5,300 nt of DNA, taken from positions 1 through 5,300 of the forward strand of contig CALZDK010000128.1 in the NCBI GenBank assembly GCA_945637645.1. The letters run 5' to 3'. The notes under the pieces are model-generated. The model had not been told where the DNA came from. It did no database searches and saw only the letters and a program-made list of their open reading frames with translations. Below are positions 1 through 5,300 of this stretch, one piece after another; within the stretch, counting starts at the first letter, position 1, and every line of letters starts with the position of its first letter. This DNA is from an uncultured Prevotella sp. Lineage in GTDB: Bacteria; Bacteroidota; Bacteroidia; Bacteroidales; Bacteroidaceae. The translations under genes and the position numbers were made by a program.

Positions 1-1922
1 TCGTTTTCTTCCTCGTCCATGGTGTAGTTCACACCGCTTGTGTTGAGTCTTGTGTTCTCAAGACGCAGACCCAGTGTTGCGTCAAGACGATTGCCCAGTT
101 TCTGGTCGAAGCGGATGTAGCCTGCGTGTATCTGCTCTGTTGCCTCGTAGTTTCCGGCTTCCTCCTCATAGAGCTCTGCGCCGTCAGCCTTGTTGAACAC
201 GATTTTGCCCATATAGTCCTTGCTTACAAACTGAGTGCCGATAGGATACTGGCTGCCAGGCATAAAGCCCTCGCGCACTTCGCTTACGAGGTTGTCCTGC
301 CAGTCTGGTATATACTTGTCAGCGGCATCGCTATAGTCGTAGTATTCGGTGTTGCGCTCCTTCTCCTTGCGGGTGTATTTGTAACCAAACTTAAGGGTGT
401 TGCCATAGAGCCCCTTCGACAGTGGCAGGGTGAAGTTGATGCGCTCCTTAATTTCATTTTCCTTGATAGACTGGTCTGAGTTTGTGAACTCGTCAATCTT
501 CCATTTAGCATCACCGAATGCAGGTATTGCAAGTGTTGAGTATGGCTGGCGCAAGCCAACGTCCTCGAAAGATTCGCCGAAGTTAAGCTTGTCGCTGCCT
601 TTGAGTTTCAAACCGATGTAACGCTCGTTTGGTCGGTCTTCCGTTGCGCGAGAGTAGCTTGAAGCCCAGTCCACCTTGAGGTTGCCGAAGTTGTGCTCAC
701 CGTCGAGAGTGAAGTCCATGGTCTGCTGACGCTCAAGACGTGCGCTCTTGTTGTCGTCAGAACCAGCCTTTGTCTGAATCACTACGCTCTGGTCCTCAGC
801 GTCAGAGTTGAGTTTCTTATAGCTGATACGATAGCGGTTCTCCCAGTCGTTGCGGCGGTTGTAGATGCCCTTGAACGATATTTTGTGTAATGGGTTGAAC
901 TGGTAGTCGAGAGCCAGTGAGTAGCTCTGGCGCTCACGTGTCACATAGTATTGGCGCACCTGTGCCTCCTTAAGCTGCACCTCACCTTTTTTCTCTACAT
1001 ATTCAAACTCTGTGTTGTCTGAACCACCGGGAGCATACTGGTAAGATGCACTTGCCATGATGCCGAGCTTGTTGTCGAAGAAGCGGTCGCCCCAAGTGCC
1101 TCCGATGTTCCACTGTGGCTTGCCCGAAATCCATGTGTAGCCTGTAGAACCGGTGAAGTTGAGCACACGGCGGAACGGAGTGTTCTTCGTAACAAGGTTG
1201 ATGGCTCCACCAATGGCATCGCCATCCATATCAGATGTCACCACCTTCGACACCTCTATGGTCTGCACCATGTCGGCAGGAATAAGGTCGAGCTGCACGT
1301 TACGTGTGTCGCCTTCGGCTGATGGCAGACGGTTGCCGTTCACTGTCACCGATGTGAGGTCGGCACTTGTACCGCGAACCTGTCCGAAACGGGCCTCGCC
1401 CTGGTCATACTGAACGTTGATACCGTTGATACGCTTCAAGGCGTCGCCGATGTTTGAATCGGGGAACTTGCCCACCTGGTCTGCACTCACCACGTTGGTC
1501 ACTCCCATTGCGCTTTTCTGCATCTGCAGAGCCTTGCGCTGTCCGGCGAAGGCACCTTTCACGTTCACCTCGCTCAGCTCTACGCCCTCGTTCATCACTA
1601 TGTTCTCGACGATGAGCTTCTTCGTGTCCGTAATGTTCACCTTTTTATATATAGGGTTATATCCCACGTAGCTCACTTTCAGCGTGTAAGTGCCCGGTTT
1701 CAGATTAGGCAGCTTGTAGAATCCGTTAATATCGGCTGTTACACCCGTGTGGAGGCTCTCAATCTGAATGGTAGCTCCGGGGAGAGTGTGTTGCTCAGAG
1801 TCTGTCACCTGACCGCTGACGATACCGAAACTTGTTTCTTCTGTAGCCTCTATAGCCCATGTGGCAGAGGCAGTTGCGATAGCCACAACCGTTGTGGCGA
1901 AAAGTCTTTTTACTGTCTTCAT
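1..1922 (-). CDS. TonB-dependent outer-membrane receptor with N-terminal carboxypeptidase-regulatory-like domain (3' end beyond the window)
   Basis: This is an outer-membrane active transporter energised by TonB-ExbB-ExbD. My translation runs from the ATG at 1922-1920 with no stop for 640 codons and leaves the window open. Residues 1-23 form a signal peptide (KR near the start, hydrophobic core, ending ATWA). Residues about 33-112 form a CarboxypepD_reg-like beta-sandwich (VSGQVTD, PGATI, TADINGFYKLPNLKPGTY, VGY), the N-terminal extension typical of Bacteroidota receptors. A short ELSEVNVKG segment (115-123) sits where the TonB box is expected. The plug spans about 124-250, with GDALKRINGINV, QVRGTSADLTSVTVNG and, near its end, GDAIGGAINLVTKNTPF. 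Alternating beta-barrel strands follow. The plug wording resembles the Xanthomonas/Caulobacter-type TonB receptor family more than classic SusC, and no SusD gene is visible. The substrate is unknown. The divergent GH5 gene suggests a glycan, which is inference. The family is certain; the ligand is not. Confidence 0.95.
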   Translation of the reverse strand, partial: MKTVKRLFATTVVAIATASATWAIEATEETSFGIVSGQVTDSEQHTLPGATIQIESLHTGVTADINGFYKLPNLKPGTYTLKVSYVGYNPIYKKVNITDTKKLIVENIVMNEGVELSEVNVKGAFAGQRKALQMQKSAMGVTNVVSADQVGKFPDSNIGDALKRINGINVQYDQGEARFGQVRGTSADLTSVTVNGNRLPSAEGDTRNVQLDLIPADMVQTIEVSKVVTSDMDGDAIGGAINLVTKNTPFRRVLNFTGSTGYTWISGKPQWNIGGTWGDRFFDNKLGIMASASYQYAPGGSDNTEFEYVEKKGEVQLKEAQVRQYYVTRERQSYSLALDYQFNPLHKISFKGIYNRRNDWENRYRISYKKLNSDAEDQSVVIQTKAGSDDNKSARLERQQTMDFTLDGEHNFGNLKVDWASSYSRATEDRPNERYIGLKLKGSDKLNFGESFEDVGLRQPYSTLAIPAFGDAKWKIDEFTNSDQSIKENEIKERINFTLPLSKGLYGNTLKFGYKYTRKEKERNTEYYDYSDAADKYIPDWQDNLVSEVREGFMPGSQYPIGTQFVSKDYMGKIVFNKADGAELYEEEAGNYEATEQIHAGYIRFDQKLGNRLDATLGLRLENTRLNTSGVNYTMDEEEN

Positions 1923-1956
1923 TCGTTTCAAAAAATATGATGTTTGTTTTCGGGTG

Positions 1957-1990
1957 CAAAGGTACGGCTGTTAGATTACAATGTCACAAC
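1957..1990 (-). promoter_or_regulatory. Predicted Bacteroidota promoter of the TonB receptor gene
   Basis: On the minus strand TACCTTTG occupies 1964-1957, an exact match to the Bacteroidota -7 consensus TAnnTTTG. The best -33 candidate is a weaker GTTG at 1990-1987, 22 bases upstream. Transcription would start near 1950, leaving a leader of roughly 30 bases before the ATG at 1922. The leader is AT-rich and has no Shine-Dalgarno sequence, which is normal in this phylum. Confidence 0.6.
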
Positions 1991-1994
1991 ATAC

Positions 1995-2005
1995 TTGTTA
2001 AACAA
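1995..2005. promoter_or_regulatory. Short palindrome TTGTT-A-AACAA between the divergent promoters, possible operator
   Basis: Five-base arms are perfectly complementary around a single A. The site lies just upstream of the receptor promoter and about 70 bases upstream of the GH5 -33 element. The same half sites recur loosely at 2036-2040 (AACAA) and 2057-2061 (TTGTT). In AT-rich DNA such a short palindrome can arise by chance, so the operator role is only a suggestion. Confidence 0.2.
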
Positions 2006-2076
2006 ATGATACTATTATGCTTCAAAACCGTTACAAACAACCTCTTTTTTATCTTTTTGTTGATTTTTTCTTGGCT

Positions 2077-2111
2077 TTTGAAAGCAGATTGCGGAGAAAT
2101 GATTATATTTG
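2077..2111 (+). promoter_or_regulatory. Predicted Bacteroidota promoter of the GH5 gene
   Basis: TATATTTG at 2104-2111 matches the -7 consensus TAnnTTTG exactly. TTTG at 2077-2080 is the nearest -33 element, with a spacer of 23 bases, slightly longer than the usual 19-21. Transcription would begin near 2115, giving a leader of about 38 bases that ends in an A-rich run (2135-2142) before the start codon. Confidence 0.6.
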
Positions 2112-2152
2112 CAAGCATAAAATTGCAATAACCTAAAAAAAATGAAACAATA

Positions 2153-3118
2153 ATGAAAAGAACAATTCTTGCAATCGTAGTGGCAATGATGACTATAGCA
2201 TCGTTTGCCAAAAAGGAACTCACTCCCGTGCAGCAGTGGGGACAACTCAAAGTGGAGGGAACACAACTGTGCGACCAGAACGGCAATGCCGTCACCTTGC
2301 GTGGCGCGAGCCTTGGATGGCACAACCTCTGGCCGCGCTTCTACAACGCCAAGGCGGTGAAGTGGATTGCCAACGACTGGAAGGCTACCGTGATACGTGC
2401 CGCCATGGGCATAATGATTGAGGACAACTATCTTGAAAACCCAAGTTTCGCCCTCGACTGCATGGAGCCTGTGGTGAAAGCTGCCATCAAGGAAGGTGTC
2501 TATGTCATCATCGACTGGCACTCCCACGAACTGAAGACAAAGGATGCGGTGAAGTTCTTCGGGAAAATGGCAAAGAAATACGGAAAATACCCTAACGTGA
2601 TTTACGAGATCTACAACGAACCCGTGGAGGACACTTGGGAGAGCCTCAAGGAATACTCCAAGGCGGTGATAGACGAGATTCGTCTCTACGACCCCGACAA
2701 CATCATTCTCGTGGGTTGCCCTCATTGGGACCAAGACATCCATCTCGTGGCAGAGAGCCCTCTCGAAGGCTACAGCAACCTGATGTACACTGTCCACTTC
2801 TATGCAGGAACACACAAGCAGTATCTGCGCGACCGCGTTGATGCGGCAATGCAACGCGGCATTCCGGTGTTCATCTCCGAGTGTGCCTCCATGGATGCTT
2901 CCGGCGACGGTAAGCTCGACAAGGACTCGTGGAACGAGTGGGTGGAGTTTATGGAAGCAAAGAAGATCAGCTGGGTATGCTGGTCGGTGAGCGACAAAAA
3001 CGAGAGCTGCTCCATGCTCCTGCCAAGGGCAAAGGCAACAGGCAACTGGTCAAAGGACCTCATAAAGCCTTGGGGAAGAATAGTGAGAGAGACACTAAGG
3101 GAGAAAAATAATAACTAA
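2153..3118 (+). CDS. Secreted glycoside hydrolase family 5 enzyme, endoglucanase (cellulase)-like
   Basis: A 321-residue retaining beta-glycanase, probably an endo-beta-1,4-glucanase hydrolysing cellulose or mixed beta-glucan. Residues 1-19 are a signal peptide (KR, hydrophobic core, ending ASFA). There is no lipobox cysteine, so it should be periplasmic or secreted rather than a lipoprotein. The remainder is one (beta/alpha)8 catalytic domain with no carbohydrate-binding module. GH5 landmarks are R82 (VIRAAMG), the DWHSH motif with H123 and H125, the acid/base E156 in IYNEP, H215-Y217 in VHFY, the nucleophile E243 in FISECASMDASGDG, and W277 in WVCWSVSD. The layout fits the bacterial endoglucanase branch (GH5_2-like). 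Six cysteines (40, 103, 189, 244, 276, 286) are present in this exported protein. C244 directly follows the nucleophile, where I recall Trp in Bacillus enzymes. The gene is monocistronic, has its own promoter, and ends at a hairpin. The family is secure; the exact substrate is inferred. Confidence 0.95.
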   Translation: MKRTILAIVVAMMTIASFAKKELTPVQQWGQLKVEGTQLCDQNGNAVTLRGASLGWHNLWPRFYNAKAVKWIANDWKATVIRAAMGIMIEDNYLENPSFALDCMEPVVKAAIKEGVYVIIDWHSHELKTKDAVKFFGKMAKKYGKYPNVIYEIYNEPVEDTWESLKEYSKAVIDEIRLYDPDNIILVGCPHWDQDIHLVAESPLEGYSNLMYTVHFYAGTHKQYLRDRVDAAMQRGIPVFISECASMDASGDGKLDKDSWNEWVEFMEAKKISWVCWSVSDKNESCSMLLPRAKATGNWSKDLIKPWGRIVRETLREKNNN

Positions 3119-3119
3119 C

Positions 3120-3162
3120 GTGAAATGGCAAAGAAAAAGCTCTGTTTTCTTTGCCATTTCAC
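3120..3162 (+). terminator. Perfect 18-bp inverted repeat, likely terminator of the GH5 gene
   Basis: The left arm 3120-3137 and right arm 3145-3162 are exact reverse complements, separated by a 7-base loop (AGCTCTG). The stem begins two bases after the GH5 stop codon. It is followed by TCTTTTG at 3163-3169, a modest T-rich tail. The inner stem is A:T pairs, so the reverse strand also has a T run near its loop side. A rho-independent terminator is the simplest reading. The T tail is short, so efficiency could be partial, with some read-through into argS. Confidence 0.8.
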
Positions 3163-3180
3163 TCTTTTGTAGTACCTTTG
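3150..3180 (+). promoter_or_regulatory. argS: Predicted promoter of the argS operon
   Basis: TTTG at 3150-3153 and TACCTTTG at 3173-3180 are separated by exactly 19 bases, the best match to the Bacteroidota -33/-7 arrangement in the window. Transcription would start near 3185, giving a leader of about 38 bases. The -33 element lies inside the right arm of the upstream hairpin, so terminator and promoter share bases. I see no T-box-like or attenuator structure in the short leader. Confidence 0.75.
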
Positions 3181-3222
3181 CCGACGATTTCGAAATATAA
3201 CAGGTTACTATAGTAAAAAGAG

Positions 3223-5043
3223 ATGAAGATAGAAAGCATTATTGGCAGTGCGGTCATCGACGCCGTGAAGACCCTCTACGGTCAGGAAATTGGCGAGAAG
3301 ATGGTGCAGCTGCAGAAAACGAAACGCGAGTTTGAGGGCAACCTCACCCTCGTCGTGTTCCCATTCCTTAAGATTTCAAAAAAGAAACCCGAAGACACGG
3401 CACAGGAGATAGGACAGTATCTCGTGGAGAACTGCCCCGCAATAGCATCGTTCAATGTGGTGAAGGGCTTCCTCAACCTCGTCATCGCCCAGTCGGCATG
3501 GCTCGGCTTGCTCGCCGACATCAACGCCGACGAGAAGTTTGGTGAGAAAAAGGCAACGGAAGACTCGCCATTGGTGATGATAGAATATTCATCGCCAAAC
3601 ACCAACAAGCCTCTCCACCTCGGACATGTGCGCAACAACCTGCTCGGATGGTCGTTGGCAAAGATTATGGAGGCCAACGGCAACAAAGTGGTGAAGACAA
3701 ACATCGTCAACGACCGCGGAATACACATCTGCAAGTCGATGCTCGCATGGCTGAAATATGGCAACGGGGAAACACCCGAGACAAGCGGAAAGAAAGGCGA
3801 CCACCTCATCGGCGACTACTATGTGGCTTTCGACAAGCACTACCGCGAAGAGGTGAAGCAGCTCACTGCGAAGTATGTTGCCGAAGGAATGGGCGAGGAA
3901 GAGGCTGAGAAGAAAGCCAAGGAAGAGGCTCCGCTCATCAAGGAGGCACACGAAATGCTCGTGAAGTGGGAACAGAACGACCCTGAGGTGCGCGCCCTGT
4001 GGAAGAAATTGAACGACTGGGTGTATGCCGGCTTCGACGAGACTTACAAGGCTCTTGGCGTAGGCTTCGACAAGATATACTATGAGTCGGAAACTTACCT
4101 CAAGGGAAAGGCAAAGGTGGAGGAAGGACTCGCCAAGGGACTCTTCGAGAGACACGAGGACAACTCGGTGTGGGCTGACCTTACCGGCGAGGGACTCGAC
4201 AAGAAACTGCTGCTGCGCTCCGACGGCACATCGGTGTATATGACACAGGACATCGGCACTGCCGAGATGCGTTTCAAGGACTTCCCCATCGACAAGATGA
4301 TATATGTGGTGGGCAACGAGCAGAACTACCATTTCCAGGTGCTCTCCATCCTTCTCGACCGCCTCGGATTCAAATGGGGCAAGGAACTCGTACACTTCTC
4401 CTACGGAATGGTGGAACTGCCCAACGGAAAGATGAAGAGCCGTGAGGGAACCGTTGTGGATGCCGACGACCTCGTGGAGACAATGATTGCCGACGCCAAG
4501 CAGACAAGCGAGGAACTGGGCAAATTCAACGATATGACCGACGAGGAGCGAAACGAGATAGCACGCATCGTGGGCATGGGAGCACTGAAATATTTCATTC
4601 TGAAAGTGGATGCACGCAAGAACATGCTGTTCAACCCCGAGGAGTCTATCGACTTCAACGGCAACACAGGTCCTTTCATACAATACACCCACGCCCGTAT
4701 CCGCTCTATACTGCGCAAGGCTGCCGAGACACAGGAGAACATCGACCTTGCCAATGTCAACACCGACGGACTGCTCTCGCAGAAAGAAATAGACCTCATA
4801 CAGAAGCTCAACGAGTACGGGGCTGTGGTGGAGCAGGCAGGCAAGGACTACAGTCCAAGCGGCATTGCCAACTACTGCTACGAGTTGACAAAAGAATTCA
4901 ACCAGTTCTATCACGACTACTCAATCCTGAAGGAAGAGGATGCCAACAAGAAGTCCGTCCGCCTTGTGCTTGCAAAGAACGTAGCCAAAGTGATTAAGAA
5001 CGGCATGGCGCTGCTCGGCATTGAGGTGCCTGAGAGAATGTAA
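3223..5043 (+). CDS. argS: Arginyl-tRNA synthetase
   Basis: This cytoplasmic class Ia enzyme joins arginine to tRNA(Arg) using ATP. The gene is complete at 606 residues, slightly longer than the roughly 577 of E. coli ArgRS. Domains in order: an N-terminal tRNA D-loop-recognition domain (about 1-95); the Rossmann catalytic domain with the HIGH-type motif HLGH at 132-135 inside SPNTNKPLHLGHVRNN; a Glu/Lys-rich helical stretch at about 208-245; YMTQDIGTAE; and MKSREGT at 404-410 where the KMSKS loop belongs. A degenerate KMSKS motif is usual for most ArgRS enzymes. The C-terminal DALR-type helical anticodon-binding domain starts near YTHARIRS (488-493) and ends in LLGIEVPERM, a normal ArgRS terminus. 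The start at 3223 is the only plausible one: no in-frame ATG upstream, predicted promoter 43 bases away, and an A-rich leader. It is followed after 4 bases by an RNase H gene. Confidence 0.98.
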   Translation: MKIESIIGSAVIDAVKTLYGQEIGEKMVQLQKTKREFEGNLTLVVFPFLKISKKKPEDTAQEIGQYLVENCPAIASFNVVKGFLNLVIAQSAWLGLLADINADEKFGEKKATEDSPLVMIEYSSPNTNKPLHLGHVRNNLLGWSLAKIMEANGNKVVKTNIVNDRGIHICKSMLAWLKYGNGETPETSGKKGDHLIGDYYVAFDKHYREEVKQLTAKYVAEGMGEEEAEKKAKEEAPLIKEAHEMLVKWEQNDPEVRALWKKLNDWVYAGFDETYKALGVGFDKIYYESETYLKGKAKVEEGLAKGLFERHEDNSVWADLTGEGLDKKLLLRSDGTSVYMTQDIGTAEMRFKDFPIDKMIYVVGNEQNYHFQVLSILLDRLGFKWGKELVHFSYGMVELPNGKMKSREGTVVDADDLVETMIADAKQTSEELGKFNDMTDEERNEIARIVGMGALKYFILKVDARKNMLFNPEESIDFNGNTGPFIQYTHARIRSILRKAAETQENIDLANVNTDGLLSQKEIDLIQKLNEYGAVVEQAGKDYSPSGIANYCYELTKEFNQFYHDYSILKEEDANKKSVRLVLAKNVAKVIKNGMALLGIEVPERM

Positions 5044-5047
5044 CAAT

Positions 5048-5300
5048 ATGCAGAACCCACCGGACTATAGACACGACACCGTGTTGCCGTTACCCATGGA
5101 GGTGACGGCAGACGGATGGGCTGTTGACGCAGCCTGCTCCGGAAACCCGGGACCAATGGAATACCAGTGCATCGACCTTGCCACAGGTGCACAGGTATTC
5201 CATTTCGGACCTCTCCATGGCACCAACAACATTGGGGAGTTCCTCGCCATTGTCCATGCCCTTGCCCTGTTGGACAAGATGGGCAACACCACGAAAACCA
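5048..5300 (+). CDS. RNase H (RNase HI-like) family protein, N-terminal part (3' end beyond the window)
   Basis: This is probably a ribonuclease that cuts the RNA strand of RNA-DNA hybrids, acting in the cytoplasm. Eighty-four residues are visible and the frame is open to the window end. After a 21-residue leader lacking a viroplasmin-type domain, VDAACSGNPGPMEYQ (26-40) matches the first strand and turn of the RNase H fold, with the first catalytic aspartate at D27. GTNNIGEFLAIVHALALL (58-75) matches the TNN..E..A...AL region, with the catalytic glutamate at E64. The later catalytic aspartates lie outside the window. The start at 5048 is four bases after the argS stop, suggesting co-transcription and translational coupling. 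An alternative start is M17 at 5096. It is rnhA-like, but whether it is the main RNase HI of the cell or an extra paralogue cannot be told here. Confidence 0.88.
   Translation, partial: MQNPPDYRHDTVLPLPMEVTADGWAVDAACSGNPGPMEYQCIDLATGAQVFHFGPLHGTNNIGEFLAIVHALALLDKMGNTTKT

Noticed and set aside
126..479. Plus-strand open frame with hydrophobic segments opposite the receptor gene
   Set aside because: It is the complement of receptor beta-barrel codons. The minus-strand frame is continuous and homologous in type to TonB receptors, so this is a shadow.
2050..2057. TATCTTTT as an alternative -7 element for GH5
   Set aside because: It lacks the final G of TAnnTTTG, and the exact match at 2104-2111 is better placed relative to the start codon.
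1892..2131. Plus-strand open frame across the receptor start and the intergenic region
   Set aside because: It overlaps the receptor signal peptide and both promoters. The Phe/Leu-rich translation merely reflects the T-rich intergenic DNA.
2015..2854. Open frame of about 279 codons on the minus strand opposite the GH5 gene
   Set aside because: It is antisense to a well-supported GH5 domain, runs through both the GH5 promoter and signal peptide, and has no recognisable motif.
3185..3222. Possible riboswitch or T-box leader before argS
   Set aside because: The predicted leader is only about 38 bases, with no stem of note, and T-box control is not typical of this phylum.
4432..4452. Loss of the KMSKS motif in ArgRS (MKSREGT instead) as a sign of inactivation
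   Set aside because: Most ArgRS enzymes have a degenerate KMSKS loop, and all other landmarks are intact.
3589..4914. Long open frame of about 441 codons on the minus strand opposite argS
   Set aside because: It lies wholly antisense to a clearly conserved ArgRS and its translation is low-complexity His/Val/Leu-rich with no family resemblance. It is explained by the codon bias of argS keeping stops out of the opposite frame.

Overview
The window looks like the chromosome of a Bacteroidota species, most likely a Prevotella-type Bacteroidales. Four signs point there. Promoters have the Bacteroidota -7 element TAnnTTTG, seen as TACCTTTG twice and TATATTTG once. Starts have A-rich leaders without a Shine-Dalgarno sequence. 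The outer-membrane receptor carries an N-terminal carboxypeptidase-regulatory-like domain. The ArgRS and RNase H are of the type I associate with this phylum. The genus is inferred from recall of similar proteins, not from a search.

Layout: (1) Positions 1-1922, minus strand: the first 640 residues of a large TonB-dependent outer-membrane receptor whose 3' end lies outside the window. (2) Positions 1923-2152: an AT-rich divergent intergenic region with one promoter facing each way, plus short palindromic motifs. (3) Positions 2153-3118, plus strand: a complete secreted glycoside hydrolase family 5 endoglucanase-like enzyme. (4) Positions 3119-3222: a perfect 18-bp inverted repeat that looks like a terminator, overlapped by a very good promoter. 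(5) Positions 3223-5043, plus strand: a complete arginyl-tRNA synthetase, argS. (6) Positions 5048-5300, plus strand: the N-terminal 84 residues of an RNase H family protein, four bases after argS and probably co-transcribed with it.

The receptor and the GH5 enzyme form a divergent pair that could act together: the enzyme cleaves a beta-glucan outside the cytoplasm and the receptor imports a product. No SusD partner is visible, so this link is inference. argS and the RNase H gene are housekeeping genes in a separate transcription unit.

I found no mobile element, CRISPR array, tRNA, rRNA or clear pseudogene. The window reads as mostly ordinary genome. The regulatory DNA (nested terminator and promoter, palindromes at the divergent promoters, a three-codon leader ORF touching the GH5 start) holds most of what deserves a second look. 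I see no convincing new biological system.
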